Part shown: positions 25,187-34,058 of the stretch, one piece after another | How positions within the stretch are numbered: position 1 is the first letter of the stretch | Layout: every line of letters begins with the position of its first letter | Source: Halosolutus halophilus | Lineage (GTDB): Archaea > Halobacteriota > Halobacteria > Halobacteriales > Natrialbaceae | Reading direction: 5' to 3' | NCBI RefSeq assembly: GCF_022869805.1 | Contig: NZ_CP094974.1 | Coordinates: forward strand, 1,488,001 to 1,552,000 | DNA length: 64,000 bases | Translations under genes and position numbers: made by a program | The notes under the pieces: generated by a model | What the model was told of the DNA's origin: nothing | What the model saw: the letters and a program-made list of their open reading frames with translations, nothing else | Database searches by the model: none

Positions 25187-26947
25187 TCAGGTCGCGTGGA
25201 CGGGTCGCACCCGTCCCCCGACACCAACCAGCCAGAGGATCGCCAGCCCGAACCAGTAGACGGCCATGACGGGACCGGCGAGTACGACCATCACGACGAC
25301 GCCCTGGGGGAGGAGCGCGCCGAGACAGCAGAGCGCGATCGTTACCTCGCGCCAGCGCCTGCGCATCGTCCGGTAGGAGACGATCCCCGTGAAGTGAAAC
25401 AGGACCATCGTGAGTACGACGTCCGCGAGGAGGCCGACCCCGATCGACGCGAGGAAGACGAGCCAGAAGAAACTCGGCGCGCGGTAGCTGATGACCATCC
25501 CGGCGTGGACCGCGTCGGTCACCAGGTACGCCATCAGCGCCGGTGCGACGAACAGGTAGCCGCCGACGCTGCCCGAGAGGAGGCCGACGCCGAGTGCGAT
25601 CGCCCACCACTTGAAGACGACGCGCGACCCCGCAGCCAGGCCGCACTCGAGCATCGCCGGCCAGGCGTAGTAACAGACCAGCGGCACGACGGCGACCAGC
25701 GCCAGGATCGCGGCGACTTTCATCTCGAACGCCAGGATCTCGACGGGGTGGATGAGGACGATGTCGACGTCGCCGGGGCGGACGGACGCCGGTAGTCGAC
25801 CGGTGAAGTCGCCCACGAGCAGCCCCATCCCACCCTGGTAGAGGGCGGTGAAGATGCCGAAGAACACCAGCGTGAACGCGGCGCCGATGATCAACAGTTT
25901 CTCGCGCAGTCGGGCGACGACGTACCGGAGGTCGTAGTAGTACCCGCCGATCTCGTCGTCCGGCCGCTCCTCGACGAGGGCGCTCGTGACCCCCAGCGCG
26001 GTGGTCTCGATCGTGCCGGCGATCCGGCGTGGCCTGTCGTCGTCTCCGGTCGCAGCGGACGCTCCGACCCCTTCCTTTGTACCGGCGGTTGTCCCCGCGT
26101 CGGTTTCGCCGGGAAGCGTCGGGAGCGCCCCGGACGATCGCGCGCTCACGACGAGTCTCGCACAGCCGAGTCCCACCCCGTACAGCACGACCAGCGGCGC
26201 GGCGACGAGCAGCATCGAGAACGGGTCGGGCGAGCCGTTGACGATCGAACTGGCGAGGACGACGCCGAAGACGGCGATCCGCCAGTGGTCGCGCAACGTC
26301 TCGTACGCGACGACCTCGGCGTACACCAGCGTCGTCATGACTAGCGGCAACTCCGCTGCCGCGCCCATGACGAGCATGAGCGTGAGAGTGAACTGCGTCC
26401 AGTAGACGATCGAATACGTCGGGGTGAACCCGCTCGCGATGGCGTTCGCCGAGAGGAACTCGTAGAGAAACGGGAAGATCACGGCGTACGCGTACGTCAC
26501 GCCCCCGGCGAAGAGCGCCGCGGCGAGGCCGCTCACGCCGATCGCGACGTACCAGCGGCGTGCGAGCCACGACCACGCCTGCCGTTCGCCGAGCGACCTG
26601 CGGCCGAGGACGATCAACGCCGGGAGCGTGAGGAGGATCCCGCCGATCGTCCCGAGTTTCGCCTGGAGCAGTATCACGTCGAACGGCGTCAGCGCGACGA
26701 TCTCCGCCCCGCGAGCGAGCAGATCAGCTTCGAGCCGCGGCCAGAGCCCCAGCCGAACGAGGTAGAAGACGCCGAGGAAGTTGACCAGGAAGATTACGAA
26801 CAGGATGCGCAGACGCGCCCGAACCGTCCTGAAGAGCCGACCGACCGGCGTGTCACGTATTCCAGACTGCCGACCCGGTGCCGGGGCGGTTACCCCCGGT
26901 TTGCGAACTACCAATTCGCTCTTTCCTACGCCTCCCGCGAGTATCAA
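25187..26947 (-). CDS. tatC: Fused double TatC-like protein (TatCt type), start uncertain
   Basis: TatC is the membrane receptor for twin-arginine signal peptides. This 586-residue protein carries two TatC-like halves: the first from about residue 40 (RILFVIFLVNFLGVFYLVRL, LTPFDVILLQAKLGTIGG, FPFLYEFL, AELPLVMTTLVYAEV) to about 275, and the second from about 350 (YYYDLRYVVARLREKLLIIG, IHPVEILAFEMKVAAILALV) to 570. They are joined by a charged linker. This is the haloarchaeal TatCt layout, though shorter than the roughly 700 residues I associate with it. No in-frame ATG or GTG exists near the N-terminus; TTG at 26947 is used as a placeholder. An out-of-frame ATG at 26957 opens a 34-codon frame only. 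Confidence 0.78.
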   Translation of the reverse strand: MILAGGVGKSELVVRKPGVTAPAPGRQSGIRDTPVGRLFRTVRARLRILFVIFLVNFLGVFYLVRLGLWPRLEADLLARGAEIVALTPFDVILLQAKLGTIGGILLTLPALIVLGRRSLGERQAWSWLARRWYVAIGVSGLAAALFAGGVTYAYAVIFPFLYEFLSANAIASGFTPTYSIVYWTQFTLTLMLVMGAAAELPLVMTTLVYAEVVAYETLRDHWRIAVFGVVLASSIVNGSPDPFSMLLVAAPLVVLYGVGLGCARLVVSARSSGALPTLPGETDAGTTAGTKEGVGASAATGDDDRPRRIAGTIETTALGVTSALVEERPDDEIGGYYYDLRYVVARLREKLLIIGAAFTLVFFGIFTALYQGGMGLLVGDFTGRLPASVRPGDVDIVLIHPVEILAFEMKVAAILALVAVVPLVCYYAWPAMLECGLAAGSRVVFKWWAIALGVGLLSGSVGGYLFVAPALMAYLVTDAVHAGMVISYRAPSFFWLVFLASIGVGLLADVVLTMVLFHFTGIVSYRTMRRRWREVTIALCCLGALLPQGVVVMVVLAGPVMAVYWFGLAILWLVGVGGRVRPVHAT

Positions 26948-27084
26948 TCTCTCTCATACGTGACGGCTTCCGGGACGCTCACGCGGCGAGTGTAGTCGAC
27001 GAGACGGTCCGACTGCGATCGACTGGTGCCGGCCGGATCGAGATTTTGCCGACGCCCGCCGTGGCTACGAACCGAGAGCCGGAG

Positions 27085-28086
27085 TCACGAAAGCGAGAGC
27101 CCGCGTATCTCGACGCTGTTCCCTTCCTCGACGCGGCCGATGGCCTGGCCGTCGGTCTCGGCGACGAATCCGTCGACCTGCGTCTCGGGAACGGCGACGA
27201 CGAAGCCGGTCCCCATGTTGAAGGTCCGGTGCATCTCCTCGTCGGTAACCGCACCCTCCGCCTGAACGAACTCGAAGATCGGCTGGGCGGGCTGCGGGTC
27301 GTCGACCACGTACTTTCGATCGCCCATCCGCAGCAGGTTCGTCCAGCCACCGCCGGTGACGTGCGCCGCGGCGCTGGCGTCGTGTGCGCGCATCGGCTCG
27401 AGCAGGGCGGTGTAGATCCGGGTCGGACGCAGGAGTTCCTCGCCGATCGTCCGATTCTCGTCGGGCGGAAACGGGTCGGCGTAGTCGTGGTCGCGTGTGA
27501 CGGCCTCGCGGGCGAGCGTGAGCCCGTTCGAGTGGATCCCGTTCGAGGGGACGCCGACGAGGACGTCGCCGACCGCAGCCTCACCCGGCAGGATCTCGTC
27601 TTTCTTCGCCAGTCCGGCGCAGGTGCCCGCGAGGTCGAAGCCCTTCACGACCTCGGGCATCACCGCCGTCTCGCCGCCGAGCATCGTCAGGTCGGCCTCC
27701 TCGAGTCCCACGGCCAGCCCCTCGCCGATCCCATTGGTCAGGTCCTCGTCGGGTTCGTCGATCGCGAGGTAGTCGACGAACGCGACGGGGTCGACGCCCG
27801 CGGCCACGAGGTCGTTGACGTTCATCGCGACGCAGTCGATCCCGATCGTCGAGTAGTCCTCGATGGCCTCCGCGACCAGGAGCTTCGTGCCGACGCCGTC
27901 GGTCGCGAGCGCGAGGTACCGATCGCCGATGTCGACGAGGCCGGCGTACTCGGTCGTCAGGTCGCTGCCGAACGCCGCCAGCAGCGCCGCGGTCGCGTCC
28001 TCGCTGGCCTCGATGTCCACGCCGGTGTCGGCGTAGGTGAGCCGCTCCTGCTCGCTCCCGCTCCCGTCGTCCGCTGACTCGGTCAT
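27085..28086 (-). CDS. purM: Phosphoribosylformylglycinamidine cyclo-ligase
   Basis: PurM closes the imidazole ring of aminoimidazole ribotide in purine synthesis. The 333-residue product opens with an acidic leader and LTYADTGVDIEASEDATAAL. It shows the ATP-site motif ATDGVGTKLLVAEA, then DCVAMNVNDLVAAGVDPVAF, MLGGETAVMPEV and SNGIHSNGLTLAREA, and ends with a domain containing HVTGGGWTNLLRM. The ATG at 28086 is preferred to a start 9 codons upstream. It is a single gene; purD lies 12 kb away on the other strand. Confidence 0.95.
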   Translation of the reverse strand: MTESADDGSGSEQERLTYADTGVDIEASEDATAALLAAFGSDLTTEYAGLVDIGDRYLALATDGVGTKLLVAEAIEDYSTIGIDCVAMNVNDLVAAGVDPVAFVDYLAIDEPDEDLTNGIGEGLAVGLEEADLTMLGGETAVMPEVVKGFDLAGTCAGLAKKDEILPGEAAVGDVLVGVPSNGIHSNGLTLAREAVTRDHDYADPFPPDENRTIGEELLRPTRIYTALLEPMRAHDASAAAHVTGGGWTNLLRMGDRKYVVDDPQPAQPIFEFVQAEGAVTDEEMHRTFNMGTGFVVAVPETQVDGFVAETDGQAIGRVEEGNSVEIRGLSLS

Positions 28087-28182
28087 GAGTGAACGACCTC
28101 GTGGCGTGAGCAAAAGGTCACCGGTTAGCGCTCCGGCAAGCGCCGAACAACACGGTATTCGTCGGCCGAACGCGGCCGATCG

Positions 28183-28812
28183 TCAGAAGAAGCCGAATAT
28201 CGCGTAGAATCCCGCGAGCAGGACCAGACTCACGGTAAAGACGCCGGCGAAGACCGGTTTGCTCCACTCCAGCACCGACTTTCCGTCGAGGGGGCCAAAG
28301 GGGATCATGTTGAAGGCGGCCAGAAAGAGGTTGATGAGGACCCCCAGGTGGCCGACGGTCCCGATCAGGCCGGGAAACAGCATGAGTGGGAAGAACGCCA
28401 CCGCGAGGAGGTGATTCGTCACCGGGCCGGCGAGCGCGACGTGGCCGTTCTGCCGTTTCGTGATCCGACCCCGGTGGTAGACCGCTCCCGGTGCGGCAAA
28501 CAGAAAGCCGATCAGGGCGCTCATGATCGCCAGAAAGAGCATCTGGTAGTCCGCGCGGAACTCCGCGATCTGGCCGTACTCGATGGCGACGACCTTGTGG
28601 GCGAGTTCGTGCAAGAGGAACGCGACCCCGACCGTGACGAAGCTCAGTCCGATCATCGTCACGAAACGGGTGAGATCGCCCCCTCGATGGATCGGTTCGA
28701 GCAACAGTGCGAACGCGACGCTCAACGTGATCCAGGCCAGCGCGAGGTCGAGCAGTTCCTTGTCGCTGAACGAGAGTTCGGGTTCCGGCTCTCGGCGGGA
28801 CCGGTAGCTCAC
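28183..28812 (-). CDS. Site-2 protease family (M50) intramembrane metalloprotease
   Basis: The 209-residue membrane protein carries the zinc-binding motif HELAH in VTVGVAFLLHELAHKVVAIE (about residues 57-76). The second active-site motif appears as NMIPFGPLDG (about 168-177), with the Asp as third zinc ligand. Five or six hydrophobic segments surround these. Such proteases cleave substrates inside or near the membrane. The GTG start at 28812 overlaps the TraB stop (GTGA, 4 nt), so it is translationally coupled to the upstream TraB gene and probably acts with it. Confidence 0.88.
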   Translation of the reverse strand: MSYRSRREPEPELSFSDKELLDLALAWITLSVAFALLLEPIHRGGDLTRFVTMIGLSFVTVGVAFLLHELAHKVVAIEYGQIAEFRADYQMLFLAIMSALIGFLFAAPGAVYHRGRITKRQNGHVALAGPVTNHLLAVAFFPLMLFPGLIGTVGHLGVLINLFLAAFNMIPFGPLDGKSVLEWSKPVFAGVFTVSLVLLAGFYAIFGFF

Positions 28813-30581
28813 GTGAGGATCCCCCGGAGCAGTTCGAGGCTGTTCTCGGCACCACGCACGAGTTCGTTCATCAGTGCGTCGACGCCGCCGATCTCCGGTG
28901 CGAGCCACGGAAGGACGATGATCGGGAACAGGACCGTCGCGATCATACTCCCGACGTTGGTCAACGCGACGATCATGATCAGTCGGAAGAGCGGCACGTC
29001 GAACATGTCCTCGAGTGCGTCGCCTATCGGGCGTTCCGTGTCGCCGACGATATCGTTGAGCGTCTGGATGTCGCGGACGTTCACCGGCCGGTGTTTGAGT
29101 TCGACGTAGCCCGCGAACCAGCCGGGTGCCAGCAGCGGGTTGATACTGGTCAGCCAGGCGACGCTCCCGCCGACGCCGGCGCTGATCCAGCGTGCACCGG
29201 CCAGCCGGGCCAGCGTGAACGCGAAGATCCCGTTGAACAGGAACCACGCCAGGAAGATCTGGAGGAGGAACGTGTTCTGGACGCCCGCCATGATCAGCAG
29301 GAAGAAGAAGCCGACGAAGCCGACCATTACCAGGTAGCCGACGATCTTCAGCGGCGAGAATCGCCGTCCCGACGCGGTTCCGGTCAGCGACTCCATCGGC
29401 GGGAGGTCGTCGGGATTCAGAAGGTAGCGTTCGATGCCGGCCTTGTGTCCCGCGCCGACGACCGCGACGACCTCGTAGCCCTGTTCTCGAAGCTGGTGGA
29501 GTTTGTGTGCGATGTAGGCGTCGCGTTCGTCGATCAGGGCGTTCGCGCCCCGGGGACTGAACCGGCGGAACTCCTCCATCATCGCCGCGACGACGTCGCC
29601 GTCGGTCATCTCCTCGATGTCGATCTCGTCGATGTCTTCGACGTCACCGCCGAGTGCGTCGAGGACGAGTCCGAAGACCGCACCGATCGCGACCCCGACG
29701 CCGAGACCCGCCAGTGCGCCGATCGTTCCCCGAATCGCGTAGACGCCGGCACCTTCGACGGTCGACGCCGAGAACGGCCCGACGAAGGTGTTCGTCGCGA
29801 CCAGTGCGAGACAGCCAGCCACTCCGATCGCGACGCCGCCAAGCAGCCGGATCGAGAATCCGCTGAGGACGCCGCCCGTGTAGCTCTGGGCCGACTCCAG
29901 CGAGGGCAAAAAGATCAGTCCGACCAGCAGTCCGCCGACGACGCCGATACCAGTACCACCGATGTACTGCAGAGTCGAGGAGTCGGCAATTCCGAGGGTC
30001 TGGAGTGCGTCGAGTCCGAACGCCGGACCGAGAAACGCCGCGAAGACGACCCCGACGAACAGTCCACCGACGGCACCGAACGCCAATCCGATCGTCCGCG
30101 AGTCAGTGATGCCCAGCGCGAGTCCGCCGACCATCTTCAACTTCTCCGTGACCGACAGTCGACTCCAGAACCGCTGGATCGTCACCTGGATGTCGCGATC
30201 GACCAGTGCGACGCCCCGGCCGTTCCGTTCGGCGGCCTCGATCGCTGCCCGCATGTCCGCACCGGGTTCGATGTCGAACCGCTCGCCGAGCCGTGACTGG
30301 ACGTACGACAGCATCCAGTAGGCCAGGAACTGGAAGACGGTGTTCCCCGAGAGGAGGTCCTTCGCTTCGACGTCGTCCGGTGTGCCGCCCTGCATCTGTC
30401 GATAACGGCCCTCGTCGAGTTCGACGGCGACGACGTCTGGATCTTCTCGATCGACGGTCTCGTGAACCTCGTCGACGCTCGCCTGCGAGACGTGTGCCGT
30501 CCCAAGGACGTGGACGGATCCCCGTCCATCGGCCGGCGGTTCAGGAGGATCCGGCACGTCGGCGTCGCCTGCATCGCTCAT
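28809..30581 (-). CDS. TraB family membrane protein
   Basis: The 590-residue protein has an N-terminal TraB/TIKI-type domain with two GxxH motifs: VHVLGTAHVSQASVDEVHE (about 24-42) and VVAVVGAGHKAGIERYL (about 375-390). It also has the conserved AVELDEGRYRQMQ. Between and after these lie several hydrophobic segments forming two membrane blocks. The TIKI/TraB fold is associated with metalloprotease or peptide-pheromone shutdown functions in some organisms; archaeal roles are unknown. The ATG at 30581 is chosen over 30653. It overlaps the downstream site-2 protease gene, suggesting a two-component membrane proteolysis unit. Confidence 0.88.
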   Translation of the reverse strand: MSDAGDADVPDPPEPPADGRGSVHVLGTAHVSQASVDEVHETVDREDPDVVAVELDEGRYRQMQGGTPDDVEAKDLLSGNTVFQFLAYWMLSYVQSRLGERFDIEPGADMRAAIEAAERNGRGVALVDRDIQVTIQRFWSRLSVTEKLKMVGGLALGITDSRTIGLAFGAVGGLFVGVVFAAFLGPAFGLDALQTLGIADSSTLQYIGGTGIGVVGGLLVGLIFLPSLESAQSYTGGVLSGFSIRLLGGVAIGVAGCLALVATNTFVGPFSASTVEGAGVYAIRGTIGALAGLGVGVAIGAVFGLVLDALGGDVEDIDEIDIEEMTDGDVVAAMMEEFRRFSPRGANALIDERDAYIAHKLHQLREQGYEVVAVVGAGHKAGIERYLLNPDDLPPMESLTGTASGRRFSPLKIVGYLVMVGFVGFFFLLIMAGVQNTFLLQIFLAWFLFNGIFAFTLARLAGARWISAGVGGSVAWLTSINPLLAPGWFAGYVELKHRPVNVRDIQTLNDIVGDTERPIGDALEDMFDVPLFRLIMIVALTNVGSMIATVLFPIIVLPWLAPEIGGVDALMNELVRGAENSLELLRGILT

Positions 30582-30685
30582 TACCGGATCAACTCGGCGA
30601 CGACTTTTAGCAGTGTCGGACCCGCGCTCCCCGGGGGAAGCCACCGACAGCAAGACTGATCAGCGTCGTCCCGGAACGTCCGGCG

Positions 30686-31132
30686 ATGACCGATCTCATG
30701 GAGACGCTGATCGAGAACCGGGAGATGGTCCAGCCGAACCACGCGAACAACCTCGAGGTCACCCACGGTGGCAACGTCATGAAGTGGATGGACGAGGTTG
30801 GTGCGATGTCCGCGATGCGGTTTTCCGGGGAGACCTGCGTCACCGCGCGGGTCAACCAGATGAATTTCGAGCGGCCGATCCCGGTCGGCGACACCGCGTT
30901 TATTACGGCCTACGTCTACGAGGCCGGCGCCACGAGCGTCCGGGTCCGCCTGATCGCCGAACGCGAGGACCTGCGAACGCGAGAGCGCGAGAAGACCACC
31001 GAATCCTACTTCGTCTACGTCGCGATCGACGACGACAACACGCCGACGTCGGTCCCCGATCTCACGGTCAGCACCGAGGAGGGCGAACGCCTCCGGGAGG
31101 AGGCCCTCGAGGGCGAAAACGGCGGTCTGTAG
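30686..31132 (+). CDS. Acyl-CoA thioesterase (hotdog fold)
   Basis: The 148-residue protein matches the acyl-CoA hydrolase family that releases CoA from acyl-CoA: NHANNLEVTHGGNVMKWMDE (about 18-37, hotdog helix with the catalytic acidic residue) and SAMRFSGETCVTARVNQMNF. The C-terminal strands include TAFITAYVYEAGATSVRVRL. Haloarchaea lack ester-linked fatty-acid membranes, so it probably serves branched-chain or fatty acid degradation or CoA recycling. Divergent from the TraB gene, with about 100 bp between starts. Confidence 0.9.
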   Translation: MTDLMETLIENREMVQPNHANNLEVTHGGNVMKWMDEVGAMSAMRFSGETCVTARVNQMNFERPIPVGDTAFITAYVYEAGATSVRVRLIAEREDLRTREREKTTESYFVYVAIDDDNTPTSVPDLTVSTEEGERLREEALEGENGGL

Positions 31133-31165
31133 TCCGTCGGTACAGGGTCGATCGCGATACGGCCG

Positions 31166-32233
31166 TCAGTCGAACCGGACGGTCTTCGTCCCGGGGTCGA
31201 TCCGGACGCGACCGCCGATCGGGATCGGCGTCGTCGGCCACGTGTGTCCGACGTCGACGTTCGAGACGACAGGTGCGTCGGGGTTGTACTCGGCGACCAC
31301 GTCCTCGATCACCTCCCGCTGGTCGGTCCGATACTGCTCTCGGCGGTCCGCCGGCCTGGATTCGAGGCTGGACTGTGTTGCCGGGCGACCGACGAGCACC
31401 CCGTCGAATCGTTCGAGGAGGCCCCGCTCACCGAGTGCCCGGAATACACCCGCGACCCAGTCGGGGTCCGGCAGTTCCTGCGAGGTCTCGATCGCGAGGA
31501 TCGTACCGTCGAGCGCCGACTCGGCCGGCAGATACCGGTCCGCGAGGAACTGCTGGTCGAGGATTTCGAGACAGCCACCCCAGACCCGTCCCTCGACGGG
31601 TGTCTCGCCGCCGGCCCACTCCCAGCCCGGATTCGGTTCGGTCTCGCGGGGTCGATCGAGTGTGTCGGGATCCGCCCAGTCGCCTCGCTCGTCGGTGAAC
31701 ACGTCCGCGGGACGAAGGTCGCCGAACGAATCCTCGAAGAACGCCCGTTCGGTGTACTCGACGGTGTGCTCGAAGAGGCCACCCTCCATCGAGAGTTCGG
31801 CCATCACGGACGGCCCGTAGTACGAGACGATCCCCAGATTCCACAGGTACGACGCGAGGTGCGTGTTGTCGCTGTAGCCGTAGAACCGGGTCGGGTTCGC
31901 CCGGAGCACGTCCGGATCGAGGTGGTCGAGGACCCGGATCTGGTCGTTGCCCCCGATGACGGCGATCACGCCGCGGATCTCGGAGTCTTCGAACGCGTCC
32001 ATCACGTCCCGGGCGCGTTCTTCCGGGTGATCGTAGAGGTAGTCGTCGTCCTTCTCGGTCGTCGGATACTCGACCGGTTCGAGGTCGAACACCTCCCGGA
32101 GCCGATCGAGCCCCTGCTCGTAGACGTGGGGGTACTCGGTCGACGGGTTCGACGACGGGGCGACGACCGCGATCCGATCCCCTCGTTCGAGCGGCGGTGG
32201 CGTGACGAATTCGCGCCCTCCGTTTTCGGGCAT
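31166..32233 (-). CDS. S66 family peptidase (LD-carboxypeptidase-like)
   Basis: Family S66 serine peptidases include LD-carboxypeptidase and microcin-immunity proteins. The 355-residue protein shows the nucleophile Ser in RFYGYSDNTHLASYLWN, preceded by GVIAVIGGNDQIRVLDHLDP, followed by GGCLEILDQQFLADRYLP, ILAIETSQE (Glu) and NVDVGHTWPTTPIPIGG (His), the expected Ser-Glu-His set. Haloarchaea lack murein, so the substrate is something else, perhaps a peptide. The ATG at 32233 is chosen over one nine codons upstream. Convergent with the thioesterase gene. Confidence 0.88.
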   Translation of the reverse strand: MPENGGREFVTPPPLERGDRIAVVAPSSNPSTEYPHVYEQGLDRLREVFDLEPVEYPTTEKDDDYLYDHPEERARDVMDAFEDSEIRGVIAVIGGNDQIRVLDHLDPDVLRANPTRFYGYSDNTHLASYLWNLGIVSYYGPSVMAELSMEGGLFEHTVEYTERAFFEDSFGDLRPADVFTDERGDWADPDTLDRPRETEPNPGWEWAGGETPVEGRVWGGCLEILDQQFLADRYLPAESALDGTILAIETSQELPDPDWVAGVFRALGERGLLERFDGVLVGRPATQSSLESRPADRREQYRTDQREVIEDVVAEYNPDAPVVSNVDVGHTWPTTPIPIGGRVRIDPGTKTVRFD

Positions 32234-32306
32234 ACCGTCCCATTTCGGCGATCGTCTCAAATAGTTGATTGTGGTGTGGTATCACCAATCGCATCAGGTA
32301 TACTCG

Positions 32307-33221
32307 TCACGGACGGCCGACGCTCGAAGCGAGTCCGGCCACGTGGACGATCGCCTGCCGCTTGAGCAGGGCAAAGCCCAGCGCGACCAGTCCGAATCCG
32401 CCGATCGTCAGGGTGGTAATCGTCTCGTCGAGGACGAGTACGCCAACGATCGTCGCGACGACCGGGACGAGATACGCGACGAGCGCCGCCTCGAACGCGC
32501 CGTGTTCCTCGAGAATCGTGAAGTAGATGAGAAAGGCGATCGCGGTCGAGAAGATCCCGAGGTAGAGCACCATGCCGATCGCCGTCGGGGCCGTCGCGCC
32601 GCCGGCGGGAACTTCGCCGAGCCCCATACTGACGGTGTGCAAGACGAGCGCGCCGACGACCATCGACCAGCCCGTCAGGGGCACCCGAGGGATCGTCGGT
32701 CCGGCGCGCTGTATCAGCACACCGCCGAGTGCGACGCTGGCGACCTGCAGGACGATGAGCAGTCGTGCCGCGGTGTCGCCGGCCAGCAGGTCGTTCGGAT
32801 CCGGCTGGACGACGAGGCCGATCCCGAGAAAGCCGATCGCGACGCCCACGGCACCGATCGCCGAGAGTCGCTCGTCCAGCAAGAAGAGTGCCCACAGCGC
32901 GGTGAAGATTGGCACGAGCGCCTGAATGATCGCGGCGACGCCGCTCGGAACGGTCTGCTGCCCGACGAAGAGCAGGCCGTTGCCACCGATGAGGAAGAGT
33001 CCACCGCCGACGATGGCCGCCACGTTGTGCCGGCCCTGCGGCACCCAGTCCCCGACGCGGATCGCGGCGTAGCCGAGTAACAGGATCGCGGCGACGTCGT
33101 ACCGCATCGCCGCGAACAGCAGCGGCGGCAGGTACTCGAGTCCGACCGCGATCGCCGGAAAGGACAGCCCCCAGAGGACGGCGAGCAGGAGAAAGAGCGA
33201 GACGTCGACGAGTCGGGTCAC
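32307..33221 (-). CDS. DMT superfamily (EamA) transporter
   Basis: The 304-residue protein has ten hydrophobic segments in two EamA repeats, starting VSLFLLLAVLWGLSFPAIAV and IFTALWALFLLDERLSAIGA, with the second repeat ending VVATIVGVLVLDETITTLTI. The D-E pairs at matching positions are typical. EamA carriers export metabolites, amino acids or nucleotide sugars; the substrate is not readable. GTG at 33221 is preferred because the only upstream option is a TTG. Not obviously in an operon; 73 bp lie between its stop and the S66 gene start. Confidence 0.87.
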   Translation of the reverse strand: MTRLVDVSLFLLLAVLWGLSFPAIAVGLEYLPPLLFAAMRYDVAAILLLGYAAIRVGDWVPQGRHNVAAIVGGGLFLIGGNGLLFVGQQTVPSGVAAIIQALVPIFTALWALFLLDERLSAIGAVGVAIGFLGIGLVVQPDPNDLLAGDTAARLLIVLQVASVALGGVLIQRAGPTIPRVPLTGWSMVVGALVLHTVSMGLGEVPAGGATAPTAIGMVLYLGIFSTAIAFLIYFTILEEHGAFEAALVAYLVPVVATIVGVLVLDETITTLTIGGFGLVALGFALLKRQAIVHVAGLASSVGRP

Positions 33222-33349
33222 GTCACGGAGTTTCGTCGACCGGCGCAAATCACTGGCGGTTCCGGCGATCCGATCGGCGACGGCGAAGGAAACGGTCGCA
33301 GTCGATCGGCTGGCGTGGGTTTCGACTCCATCCGCCGGACGTGGTTCGG

Positions 33350-33961
33350 CTACGGGTCCACCGCGGGCGTGGTGAACGCTCCCTCGTCGACTTCAGGATC
33401 GTACTCCTCGATCGCAGCGCGAACGAGCGTGAACACGCCCGCCTTGCTCCAGCGGGCGGTGTTGAGGTGGAGGTCGTAGAACTCGCGGTCGGTGACGTCG
33501 ATGTCGTAGTAGGACTGGTAGCGGCCGGCCTCGCTGACCTCCCGGACCCGCATCTCCGCTTCCGTCTCGACCCGGTCGTTGATCCGCTCGAGGCGAACGT
33601 CTTCGGGCGCGTCGAGCCAGATCCGCAGATCCGCGCGGTCGCCCGCGAGCCAGCCGGCGAGTCGCGACTCGAGGATGAACGGTTTGCTGCTCGCGCCCCA
33701 CTGCTCCGCGATCGACTGGAGGCGGCTGTCTAGCGCCCGATCGATCTCGTCCGACGAGTCCGCCTGTGCCGTCAACTGGTTGAGGCTGACGCCGCGATCG
33801 TCCGCGAGTTCGCGGAAGATGTCCCCGCCGGAGACGTACGGACAGCCCATCGCGTCCGAGAGGCGCTCACACAGCGTCGTGGCACCACAGCCCGGTGGCC
33901 CGGAGACGGTGACGAAGAGGTCGGTATCGATCTCCACGGTCGACGATCCGTTCGTGGACAT
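33350..33961 (-). CDS. AAA/cytidylate kinase-like P-loop protein
   Basis: The 203-residue protein begins with a short leader and a P-loop in DLFVTVSGPPGCGATTLCERL (Gly-Pro-Pro-Gly-Cys-Gly-Ala-Thr-Thr), followed by GCPYVSGGDIFRELADDRG, similar to archaeal cytidylate kinases. Later features include the LID-like arginines in RLERINDRVETEAEMRVREV and YYDIDVTDREFYDLHLNT, which is characteristic of the Cmk family. It probably phosphorylates CMP or a related nucleotide. The ATG at 33961 is the first codon of the conserved N-terminus. The 369-bp region upstream contains the palindromic element described separately. Confidence 0.8.
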   Translation of the reverse strand: MSTNGSSTVEIDTDLFVTVSGPPGCGATTLCERLSDAMGCPYVSGGDIFRELADDRGVSLNQLTAQADSSDEIDRALDSRLQSIAEQWGASSKPFILESRLAGWLAGDRADLRIWLDAPEDVRLERINDRVETEAEMRVREVSEAGRYQSYYDIDVTDREFYDLHLNTARWSKAGVFTLVRAAIEEYDPEVDEGAFTTPAVDP

Positions 33962-34058
33962 AGCTCTCCGTTTCTCTCGAAGGGTGAAAAGATGGTGGGA
34001 CACGTGCGCTGGACCGACTGACCGACCGACGACTCCATTACCGGTAGCGAGGCGAGGG

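Noticed and set aside
26856-26957. 34-codon frame from ATG 26957 as the true start of the TatC gene
   Set aside because: It ends at a TGA inside the region where the TatC frame is already open, in a different frame, so it could only be the start if a frameshift exists. I cannot show one.
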